Positions 24,246 through 34,500 of a stretch of 64,000 nucleotides of DNA are shown here, in pieces (the stretch's first letter is position 1; every line of letters begins with the position of its first letter). Made by a program: the position numbers and the translations under genes. Below the pieces are notes generated by a model, which did no database searches, was not told where the DNA came from, and worked only from the letters and a program-made list of their open reading frames with translations. Location of the stretch: the NCBI GenBank assembly GCA_963682055.1, contig OY821751.1:5580001-5644000 (forward strand), written 5' to 3'. Source of the stretch: Primula veris (Eukaryota > Streptophyta > Magnoliopsida > Ericales > Primulaceae).

Positions 24246-24296
24246 TTTATTTTAAAGGGTTGCATTACAGTTTCCGCTGGAAATATCCATAGTCCT
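24196..24296. repeat. Short fold-back: 33-bp inverted repeat with a 34-bp spacer
   Basis: The arm 24196-24228 begins AGGACTATAGATATTTCC and returns inverted at 24264-24296 (ending GGAAATATCCATAGTCCT) with one mismatch. It lies between the end of direct-repeat copy A and the start of the inverted-duplication right arm. A CTTGTCCAATATTGTATGTC tandem pair follows at about 24373-24425. Confidence 0.9.
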
Positions 24297-24609
24297 GTCT
24301 GATCCAAAAATCCATATCCATAGTTCTGTCTGATCCAAAATTTTAAAAAATATATGTGATCCTGTCTAGTCATGCCTAATCTTGTCCAATATTGTATGTC
24401 TAATCTTGTCCAATATTGTATGTCTAATATTTCAAATTTTAAAAATAAAATGAAATCAATAAATCAAAGCACAAAGTTCATTGACTTTTCTCTTCTATCT
24501 CTCTCTACCATCAAAATTTGTTTCCCTGCAAACAGATCCATATATATACATACAAACGCATATGTATATAGGCAATAATAATATAATTTGAATTGAATAA
24601 AGGTGTGCT

Positions 24610-24746
24610 ATGTCTTATTCGCCGCTCGTATTAAGCATAACCACAGGCTATTAACCACCATCTCAGCCTCTCCTTTATCCTCCGCCGTACACGTGTCTCA
24701 TTCTCCACCCAACGATTCCCTTCTCATCACCGATACTTGCGTACAG
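24610..24746 (+). pseudogene. Orphan copy of IscA2 exon 1
   Basis: The sequence from GCTCGTATTAAGCATAACC to GATACTTGCGTACAG|GT matches IscA2 exon 1, including the donor site. About 40 bp is missing after the start codon, so the ATG at 24610 is out of frame and soon meets a stop. A 3-bp loss in the ACC run and some substitutions are also present. Exons 2-4 are absent downstream. This is a pseudogene fragment created by the inverted duplication. Confidence 0.9.
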
Positions 24747-24760
24747 GTATTTATATTATA

Positions 24761-25051
24761 CTCCCTCTGTCCCCAAATAAGTGTTGTGTATTCCGTTTTG
24801 GTACGTCCCGAAATAAGTGTGTTTTCCTTGTTTTAGTAAATTTTCTCTTTTTTATTTTTAAAAAAACAACTTTTTGTTAGTTTAAACATAACAAAATTAT
24901 ACTAAAAACATCACATTGTAATTTAAAAGTAGTTTTTGTTTGAATTTTTTTGATTTTTTAATGTTTTTTTGTTGAGTTTTTACCGAAATTGTTTCAAATC
25001 CTTAAATAACACGGTTTTCGAAGCAGGACACTTATTTTGGGACGGATGGAG
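24761..25051. mobile_element. Intact Stowaway-like MITE
   Basis: The ends CTCCCTCTGTCCCCAAATAAG and CTTATTTTGGGACGGATGGAG are terminal inverted repeats flanked by TA on both sides, the hallmark of Tc1/mariner-type Stowaway elements. The roughly 290-bp interior is non-coding. Confidence 0.85.
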
Positions 25052-25230
25052 TATATATTTAATATATGTAGTAGTTGGTGCACTTGTTTTTGTGGATTTT
25101 GTTCTTGTTTCTCTTTTTTTGTAATTACCCATATCATTTCATGTTTCAAAAATCATAATCAGTTCCATTTGTTTCGATTTCTTTCTATAAGCTTTTATTG
25201 TGTTTTTAATTTTTTAGAGCTTATATTCCC

Positions 25231-25233
25231 CTT

Positions 25234-25273
<40 letters not shown>

Positions 25274-25276
25274 TGT
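25231..25276. repeat. (CT)n(GT)n compound microsatellite
   Basis: About eleven CT units followed by about ten GT units. Confidence 0.95.
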
Positions 25277-26631
25277 TGAACTAGAGCCCGAAAGTAGGTT
25301 CATTTGATTATTATTTTTCAAGCTTAATTGTGTGTGTGTGTGAAGTCTAAGGAGAACTAGAGCTGAAAGGCTAAAATCGGTAATTTAAGTAGATTGTTTT
25401 TCTTTTCGAGCTTATTCCCCTTTCTTTTTCTGTGTATGAATGTGTGTGTGCATATGTGTAATCTGAGGATAAGTAGAGCTAGATGAAAAGCTAAAATCCG
25501 TAATTTACTCTAAAATACATGGTAAAATTTTTTATTTTTTTTTCAGGGATTGCTGTAATCGCTTTTAGCCTACTACCTGTCTATGGATTTTACTGTGTTT
25601 TCTTTTCTATTACAGTTTAATTATGAAAGTTAGCAGGGGTGATTGTATAGATAAGCTTTATAAGTTTACTCGTTTGACTATATTGTTCAAACTTGGGTGC
25701 ATCTCTGTTTTAACTGTTTTATTGCAGTTTAAATTTGTAATGATGAAATTTGATGCAGAATCATATATTAGGTTATTATTTTACCCTTTTGATTGTATGT
25801 TTCGAATTTAAGTTGACTGGTTTTGACGATATATTATATAAGAGAAATGGAATTTAGCTTGCTTAATAATTTTGCCCATATAGTTCTATCTATATATATG
25901 TGTGTATGAAATATAGGGATTTTGTTTTGTTATTCTATTCTATTCTATCACAGTTTAATGGTGAAATATGACAAATCAATTGATTAGATGTTAAATTACC
26001 CATATGATTATGTGTATTGAACTTAAGTCAATTATTTCGGTGGTTGTAAAAAATGGGAAATGATACTTAGCTTATTCATTTTACCCATGTGATTATTGGT
26101 TTGGAACTTAGGTCCATTTCTTTTGATTATTAGTAAGGGAAAAGTTACCTAGTTTATTCACCTACCCATTTGATTCTATGTTTCAAACTTAGGTCCATTG
26201 ATATTTATGATGATAAATAAGGGAAATGATACTCAGCTTATTCACTTTTACCTATTTGGTTCCATTTTGAGGAAAGAAAAAATGAAAACTTAGGGCTTGT
26301 TTTAATGCGTTTTTTGTGTACAGGTATTTATTCCTCTTTCTCTCCCTATTTTAATGCATTTGAATGGTGAAATTGACAGAGTAACATTTACCTTCACAAT
26401 TATATGTTTGGAGAGTAGGATTATTTATGCTGACTCACTTGTTTTTCAGCAACAGTTTTGAGGCTCAAGCTTATAAAGATGAGCTAAATCTTTAAATTTG
26501 GTTTATTGGCTTTTAAGCTGTGTTTTTGGTTTAAGGGTTAAAAGGCTACGTTTAACTTCAATGAACCTTTTATCTCAAAGATCAAATCGGCGAGCTTAAT
26601 TGCTTGAATGAATCGATCAGCCACTTAATCC

Positions 26632-26900
26632 CTTAGGGCTTGTTTGTTGCATAACGTAAGCTTTTCCTGGTTCGGAGATTTTTGTATGAATGATGCAGTT
26701 GGAGCTTTTAAGTTAGTGGTCTTCGCCTTTTTACTTATAACCTGCAATGCGTTTAGCTGGCCAGCTTAAAAGCTGAGACCTTTTTGGTTTTCTGGCTTGA
26801 AAATCTAGAAGTTTTAGGATTGAAAACAAATCCTTTATCAGCATCGGTTATGGACTTAAACCAACTTCTCTGCTTGAGTGAGAAACCAAACAAGCCCTTC
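26632..26900. mobile_element. MITE of the CTTGTTTGG family (right-arm copy)
   Basis: Inverted counterpart of 18912-19178: it starts CCTTAGGGCTTGTTTGTTGC and ends GAAACCAAACAAGCCCTTC. Confidence 0.75.
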
Positions 26901-28474
26901 AACTGGAGAAAAATCGAATCATTTCATGTCTTTTCTTGTCCAAGTTCTACTTCTGATAATATTCGGCTCCCAGTTATTATAGAAAATCAGTTTCACTGTG
27001 CATTTCAAGTAAGTTCATAGCATTCCGATACATCTCGATTGTGGAGATGGTCCTTCATATACTTTACCTTCTTATTTATAACCTTGCTTAGCATACTTAC
27101 AAAGTTAGGACTCCATTGAGTAAATGTCATCTACTTATCACATTATCCTATTATTATTTTGATACAGCTAATCTTGTTTCAATCTTCTAGATGTAGGGAT
27201 TGTTGTTCTTCACTTCTTTGCATGGATGCAGAAATTTATATGGTATTTAATCATACATTGTTTCTCAAGAAGCTTATTGTTGGCCCGTAAGCGGCTATAC
27301 TTCTCACTGTTCATTCTTTCTAGCAAATTTCTTGAATATTTTGGTACTGTAATTCTATAAACAACAAGAAAAGAGTTAGAATGTGAGTGATACGTTTTTA
27401 TTCGAAATTTGGAATCTTAGTTTTTCTTTGCTTTTTTGCTTATAACTGATGCTGCTGTTTCTTTTAACACGTGGCGTGAGAAAAATAAAAGAGTAAGACT
27501 GAATGAAGCTATAGTTTTTTTTCAGTCTCAAATAAGCACTTATTTGCTTAATGACTATAGCCAGACAAATCATTTATCCTCTCATTTAGTTGATTTTGAT
27601 TCGATTAACCAATGTTCAGATTTTGGAGTAAAGAAAACATCTTTTGATAATAAAAAATATTGTTTTTTTTCATGTGAGATCCTTGTGTATTCACACGATA
27701 AGAAATTGACGATGTATCCCATCATATGAAGAAATATATAATAGTCGATTTTTACCAGTAACTTTTCGATATATATATATATCCATACGTGTGTGTCTTT
27801 AGGCTTTATTTGATACAAGAGAATGGGTCATAGTAGAATGATAGAATGGAATTCCTGTTTGTTAACACTTTCATATTTTGGTAGTGGCAAACATTGGTAT
27901 GATGAAATCCTAACAAGAAATAATACCTCTCTACCTGATATGTATTGTTCGTAAAATTCATTCCTCATAACACTCATTCCCATGGATAAATGTTCAATTC
28001 TGTCGGCTATTATTTGCTTAATAAATTCATCCCTATAAATAGTCAATCCCATGTATAAATAATCCTTTGGAATCAGGAATACTTTATCTTGTAGTAAGTA
28101 CTGATGAATGAGAAACCCTAGTGACTCAAGCACAATATCTCCATACATGGAATTAGCTATAATTTGAATCCGGGCATATATTCGCCTATCTAACATTAAT
28201 TACTGTGAAACTATATACCAGTTGTTATCAAGGTCGAAATTTCATATTTTTATTCTTTATAGTGTTTGTCTCGTTCCAGCTTTCGAGCTTCCCTTCTTTA
28301 CTTTTTTTATATGACTTTTATGGTTGGCTAGTTTAAAAGTTGGATAAAATGGGGTTTCTCCTCATCCTTTAATGGTCATCTCATTTTTTTTTACAAACGG
28401 CAGCCAAACAAGTCTGTATTATTATGTGGATTTGAATAGGAAGATAGAAAACAATGTTGGTTGAGGTACTTAAT

Positions 28475-28636
28475 TCAGTGGTTAAAAAGGTGAAAACTTA
28501 GTTAAAGCGTTCTTGAGAGCTATGCTAAAAGCGTAAGCTTTATTAGCATAAAGAGTGGCAAAACGAGTTTTTTCTGCTTTTTTCAAGCTTGGAATTGAGC
28601 TTAATTGCTTCGAAGCGGGCCTTTTAAAACAGTGAT
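28475..28636. mobile_element. CAGTG-TTTTAAAA family element (copy 3, in block A')
   Basis: Paralogue of 23527-23692, starting TTCAGTGGTTAAAAAGG and ending CCTTTTAAAACAGTGATTT. Confidence 0.65.
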
Positions 28637-29221
28637 TTAAATAAGGATGTTAGTTTTGTTTGGACCATATGAAGTTATAAACCTTAGGTCTCATCTGCAG
28701 TGGAGGGAGAATCATGTTCCTTACATCATCTGGTCTTATGTGATTAGGTTTGTCTGTTCTAGATAATGGTTCTTTTGAAACAGTGCGAGGATGATGTTAT
28801 CTTGTAAGAATGCAGTCTATTCAATTAAATCTTAAGTACCTTGTCACTGATGCTGATAAATAACTTCCTCGTCAATAAAAAGTTATACACGCATTCAGTC
28901 GTGAGTATGTTTAGACTTGTTAGTGGCCGATATTAAGCAAATATACAAGTTTATTTTGAGGACAAATCTCTAGCAATTCAGCTTGCGAAAGTTGCACTAA
29001 AAGACTTCAGTGATTAAGTTTGTCAGTCAAATGCACAAAAGCGTGTAAAAAAAACACAGAAGACGACCAAAAGCTGCAAAAAAATCTCTTATTATGCAAA
29101 ATGATTATATTCTTTATGTATTTCTTCGTTCTCTTTTGTATTTTGTGTTTACTTTCCTAACTCAGTTTTGCTATTTTCTTTATATAATTGTTAGTGAAGA
29201 ATTTAGTAGGGTTGTCCTGAA

Positions 29222-29680
29222 ATGTCACACGAAGAAGAGAAGTTCCGAGTTCGAAAGCTAGAAATTTCAGACCAAAAGAAAGGATTCATCGAACTTCTGC
29301 AGCAGTTAACTGTGTGTGATTCTGTTTCTGACGAAAGTTTTGGAGAGCGTTTTAAAGAGGTAACTTCATATGGCGATGATCATATTATATGTGTCATTGA
29401 AGATAATCACTCTGGCAAGATAATTGCAACCGGGAGTGTATTTGTTGAAAGAAAATTTATTCGAAATTGTGGCAAAGTTGGGCATATCGAAGATGTTGTA
29501 GTGGACTCAATTGCTCGGGGACTTCAATTAGGAAAAAAGATCGTCGAGTACCTTAGTGACCATGCTTATTCGAGGGGTTGTTACAAGGTGATACTTGATT
29601 GCAGCTCTGATAACAAGGTGTTCTATGAGAAATGTGGTTTTAAAGAAAAAGAAATCCAGATGGTGAAGTATTTTACTTAA
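29222..29680 (+). CDS. GNA1: Glucosamine 6-phosphate N-acetyltransferase
   Basis: Intronless frame of 152 residues from ATG at 29222. It is a single GNAT fold and matches plant GNA1 from end to end: FRVRKLEISDQKKGFIELLQ, SYGDDHIICVIED, GKIIATGSVFVERKFIRNCG, the active-site region GHIEDVVVDS, the acetyl-CoA loop RGLQLGKK and the end CYKVILDCSSDNKVFYEKCGF. The length is typical (about 149). The enzyme makes N-acetylglucosamine 6-phosphate from glucosamine 6-phosphate and acetyl-CoA on the way to UDP-GlcNAc for glycans, GPI anchors and O-GlcNAc. The gene sits in the second copy of a direct duplication; the first copy lacks it. A 26-bp tandem duplication spans the stop codon. Relative to the consensus RxxQLGK loop nothing is missing. 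Confidence 0.96.
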   Translation: MSHEEEKFRVRKLEISDQKKGFIELLQQLTVCDSVSDESFGERFKEVTSYGDDHIICVIEDNHSGKIIATGSVFVERKFIRNCGKVGHIEDVVVDSIARGLQLGKKIVEYLSDHAYSRGCYKVILDCSSDNKVFYEKCGFKEKEIQMVKYFT

Positions 29681-29715
29681 TTTTTCTTTGAAGTATTTTA
29701 CTTGATTTTTCTTTC
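29664..29715. repeat. 26-bp tandem duplication across the GNA1 stop codon
   Basis: GAAGTATTTTACTTAATTTT... (29664) is followed by GAAGTATTTTACTTGATTTT... (29690). The first copy supplies Lys-Tyr-Phe-Thr and the TAA stop; the second lies in the 3' UTR. Confidence 0.9.
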
Positions 29716-29957
29716 TTTCAATGAATTCGATACAGTGATTGGATCTCAATTTTGGGTATAGGGTTGAGTGATAATAACATGTGGGATCATGATGTTTGTC
29801 TTGTGTCATAGAAAAAGAAGTCATCTATATCATGAATTATCTGTGCACTGAGCATCATTCATACATGATGGAAATCAGTATTTCGCTTCGAACATCCCGA
29901 ACATTTTTTATAAGCTTATTAAGCTCAATTTTAAAGAGGTTCTGTTCCATTTTTCAG

Positions 29958-30121
29958 GCCCTACTGACTAATCCTTGTAGTTTCTTCTTCTCCTTTTGTT
30001 ACAAAAATGTGACTGCCTATGTTCTTAACAAGTTTAAAGATGAGAACAAGTTATTCTGCACAAATCAAGTTTTACATGGTCTCACAATGTCTAGGGGTGG
30101 GGAACTCGTTTCCGATATCAG
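29958..30121 (+). pseudogene. Exon-like open block of unknown origin
   Basis: The block is bounded by an acceptor-like CATTTTTCAG|GCC and a donor-like GATATCAG|GTTTAG. It is open for 54 codons and would encode ...VTAYVLNKFKDENKLFC... and ...MSRGGELVSDI. I do not recognise the family. The paralogous block at 24027-24195 has lost one G (CTAGGGTGG for CTAGGGGTGG) and gained bases near the end, so it is frame-shifted. It may be a relic exon or an alternative exon of a neighbouring gene. Confidence 0.35.
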
Positions 30122-30189
30122 GTTTAGGACTATGGATATTTCAAGAGGAAACTGTAATGCAGACTTGGAAAGTTGTTTTTTTTTAAAAA

Positions 30190-31550
30190 TATTTTTAAGT
30201 AGAAAGTTATGAATACAAAAGACAAACCTATATTAAGCGTCATGAAAACCTTGCTATGATGATTGTGTTAATTGGGTAACAAAGATGATTTTGTGTTAGT
30301 TGGGTAAAAAGGACTTTGAAATCTTAACAAAAGTAGTTTTATTTTCATGAATGAGTCCATATTCTAAGAAGTGAATAAACCATTTCCATGAAACAATTGC
30401 TATTATCTTATTCAGACTCGACCATGAACATGTTCTCGAACCAGTTCTAAACTTATAAGTTGCCATTTCGGTCGCAAATTTATTTTGTACGTCCCTAAAA
30501 TATGCATCGTTGATACTCTTAGTGTGAATCGGAAATGGTGTCTATCGAACATGTTCATTACATTTTACAATTACTCATAAATAGGCATGATAAGGAATAT
30601 AAAAATAATTAAATAAACCTTCGACTGAACACGATGATGGTCGGTTCATTTATCCGTAAATATACAAACAGGATCATAGATTATACTTACTCCATCCGTT
30701 TCCATTTACTTGTTCTCTACAAAATTATTTTTCAAAATTTGACCGGCTTATAACTTGTATCAAAATTGTCGAAATGAAAATTTTTAAAATTTAATCATCT
30801 AATCTAATATTTGAACTATATGATTAACTTTTTAAAAAAAAATATTTTGACAAATTTGATACTATTAATCGGTTAAAATTACACGTATTTTGATAGAGTA
30901 TAATTAAATGAAGCTTATAAAAATATGGTGTTCAATCTTAGAGTCGACGGGAGGTTTTGGTTTGCGCACTATGAAGATTTTGAACAGACTTCAGTCGAGT
31001 TGGCGTCGGTCAGGGAAGTGTCACCAGCTGGGTCTCTGACCTGTATTAGACAACAACTTTATTTCATTACCCAAAAGGTCATGACAGACGGTTTTCTAAT
31101 ACGTTATAACAGATGATTTAAAACTTATATGAATTCAGTGATTTGTAACTGGTTTTATCGTGTATTTTGTTGTTTTTACGTAACATTACATTTATCGTTT
31201 ATAATATAAATTTTTTAATGTTATTAATAGGAGTAATGTCTAAAATGAATAAAACAAATAAATAATAATTTATAAAAAGAATAAAAAATCAATTCCGCGC
31301 CGCATGGATAACTAAACACTAAATCATCATCTTCACCAAAATCCCATTTTTCAACCAAATTTTAATTTCTCTTTCTAAAAATAAAAATAGATATCTGGCC
31401 AAAGAACTTATTTTGATTCATACCCAATTCTTATTTCATCTCAATTAGCAAAACCCACTTCCAGTTTTTCAAATCTCTAAAAATTTGTACTCAAAAACCC
31501 ATATTTTATATACAAATAATTATATATATATATAATTTAATTGAAAAGAA
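30190..31550. other. Intergenic region; one decayed MITE
   Basis: About 30690-30910 resembles a Stowaway-like element (TTACTCCATCCGTTTCC at the left, TACACGTATTTTGATAGAGTA at the right). The 63-codon frame at 30925-31116 has no recognised motif. The rest up to the syntaxin-like gene is AT-rich; its promoter and 5' UTR probably lie in the last few hundred bases. Confidence 0.5.
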
Positions 31551-31555
31551 ATAAA

Positions 31556-34500
31556 ATGGTGTCGAGTTTCAGGCAATGGGAATTAGACCCACTTTTCTCA
31601 GCTGCTGAAGTTGTTCAAGATTCAGCTGACAGGTATTTTTTTTAATTATCTATTTATTTATTAATATATATGTATTTATTTTTTTTACTTTTTATGCCTT
31701 TCTTTGAAGTTACTGAATTTTGAGCCTGTTTAGGAATAATTTGGGGAGAATTTAGTAGCATACATGTATGCCTTTTATGTTTTTTTTTTTTTTTTTGTTA
31801 TTTAGAAATAAAATTTATGACCATGTATATTTAGTATATTCATATAAATTTGTTTGTTTACTTGTTACTGTAATTGGTATGCCTTTCTCTGATTTTTTTT
31901 AAATATTGAACTTGTTTAGGAATGGTTTGGGGAGAATTTAGTAACAAAAATGTCTGCCTATTATGTTTTTATTTGTTTTTAGAAATAGTATTTATGTTCA
32001 AGTGAGGAACCTAAGCATGTAATTTCACAAAAATAAATAAATAAATAAACTTCTAGTCCTGCATAATGATAAAAGGTCCAATGTTTTCTGCCACTGTTTA
32101 TGCTGCTAAGTTTGGTACCTGCAAAATGATTGAATTACTATATTTAAATATTTAATAGCTAGTCAAACAGTATCTCATAGTGTACTATTAATTATGTATG
32201 TATAAAGTTACTAATATACTTATTTTCTACTGAATGCATGGAAAAAGTTCGCGTTTTCTTCAATACGGGATTTGCTATAGTCCCGTTTAGTTCCTCCCCT
32301 GGTATCAATAATGTAGCATACATGTCTATCCTTCATGTTTTTCAGTTTTTCTTTGTTTTTAGAAATAATATTTATGCTCAGGGGATGCACTACTATATAG
32401 TCTATATTAAGATAAACCCGATCTTTTACCATGTATTTTAACAAATTACCAAATTTGGACTTTTGGCGCCATACAATAAAAAAAGTATCCTTATGCTCAG
32501 GGATAGGGGTTCCTCTACTATTTATGATATTGATTTGATACCTGCAATCAATAAATTATTGAATTACTATATTTGTTAAGTTATTAGACAGTAGCTCGCA
32601 GTGCTACATGTAACTACTTGTATAAAGTTACAAATTTATTACTCAAAGTTACAGGACCAGTCGATACATTGCTATGTACATACATAATTTGACAAAATGG
32701 TAACTTTCCATTTTGAGTGTGCTAGCCAAACTAAGTTAAATTGGTACATAATCTATATTAGGGCCACCCATTTCCAAAGAGAATACTTATGAAATTGTTC
32801 AAGAGTGTCGAACTACCACTCTGTGTTTCAGTGATATATATTATATACAAGTATTACTACATTCTTGTCGTGCCATTTTCTTTCTACCTTGCTATATTCC
32901 TTTATCTGGATTTATGTGGATTTGGTAATGCTACTCATATACTTAGAAGAGCTTGTTGAGCCAAGTTCTTTTTCTTTTTCACAGAGATACACACTTGAAG
33001 CTTTTTAATAGAAAAAGTTGGATAACTCAATTTTTAACTGTTTAAAAAAGGTCACTATTTTCTGTAAATCGGAAAACTCGCTTCTCTTTAACATCTAAAG
33101 AGACGGCTTTTCAACTTCAGCTGCATCCAAACAAGCAATTGTTAACAACCAGTACTTCTATCGGATCGGCGATAGTGTCATGTGTTAATTGATTTGACCA
33201 TCAATCGTATTGGAAAATAATCAATTTCTGCTCGTTTTGTGTGTCTGTATCAAAGTTATCTAGAGTTTAAGATGGAATTGTCGGAAGCAACTCATACAGA
33301 CACAAATGAAAAGAATCCAATAATTAAGTTGGAGATATAAAGCTTAACTCAAATCTTCACTCCGTAAAGGGGTAGTTGTTGAAGGTTTTTTGTATGCATA
33401 AGCATATTCTTTCGGCAGAATATATTTATTGTTCAATAAAATTAAGAAAAAGGTAGGATAGGATCAAAAGCCAACCATGTCTTTATTCTGCTGGTATTAA
33501 TTTGGTTGCTCATGCTACCATTGTAAGGTTTAAGTTCGCAATAGTCCGAACTAATATATATCGTCTTTACACCATTATGTTTTTTAAAATGTTCATTGTT
33601 CGATAGGAAAACAGTTACGTACTGAATAAAACAGGAGGTCTCAGATTTTTTCTATTTTTTCATGGACTCATAACCTCTCATTTTTATTTTCGTTTGTCTT
33701 TATACTCTTGTGAAATGATCTTTGAATAGTATTATGACATGGTATTGATTACTTTTTTTAGGATGGATTCAATATATCGACTTCTCTTACATGAACGATG
33801 TCTCATTCAAGCAAACCGTTCAGATACAAAATTGCTCAAGTCGATAGAATATTATATGCGCGATCTTTCTACCGCAGTAGAGACAGCAAAATGGCAGGTG
33901 CTAACAATTTTCACTCATTTTCTCTTTTACTTTTTTATTACTTTTTTCTTCTCCTCTTTGACGTGTCCTAAATATTATTGCTAACAGTTAGAAGATTTTG
34001 AAAGGGAGGTGAATATATCTGCTATAATGGACAAGTCTCACGCAAGAGAAAATGTAATTTCTAAGCACAGACAGTTTATCAGTGCCATTAGGGAACAAAT
34101 AATTGACTTAGAGAACACTTTAAGGGACACATCAGCAGATGATGTGGCAAGAGGAAATGAGCGAATGACCTTACACGAACATGACACGGAAGGATTGGCA
34201 TCATTTATCTTAGGCGATAAAGTAAATGAAAATATCCCCATGGACGATAGTAATAGCATGCTACGGTTTCTCGATCCAACAATATCATCAAACTTAGACG
34301 ATGAGATCGTTGAGCATTACCATGACGAGAATAATATTAGGAGAGTGGGGTCTAATTTGGCTATAAATAGAAACTTTGAACCATCTTGTTCTGTTCAAGA
34401 GAATCCATATGAGACGAATAATGAAGTTGGTTGTTGGGATTTGGAAGCTAATCAAGAAGCTAATAGAAGCTTCTTTGACGAGAGTAAGTTGAGAGGGTAT

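Larger units (their letters stand above)
24440..27408 (+). repeat. Right arm of the inverted duplication
   Basis: Inverted copy of 18395-21185. It starts in the GA/CT-rich 5' flank (CTCTTCTATCTCTCTC), passes the broken exon 1 at 24610-24746 and the intact Stowaway MITE (24761-25051), and stops at about 27408 within IscA2 intron 1. Exons 2-4 are not included. Block 25052-25765, with its (CT)n(GT)n run, has no counterpart in the left arm. Confidence 0.9.
27410..30185 (+). repeat. Direct duplication copy A' (with GNA1)
   Basis: Second copy of block 22688-24245, starting immediately after the inverted right arm. It contains an extra block of about 1 kb (28770-29785) carrying GNA1, and a private stretch of about 0.3 kb (27905-28250) in place of about 0.1 kb in copy A. 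Confidence 0.9.

Noticed and set aside
26784..27020. ORF shared with 18842-19054 in the inverted arms as a conserved gene
   Set aside because: It is MITE sequence (CTAGAAGTTTTAGG, CCAAACAAGCCC) carried by both arms.
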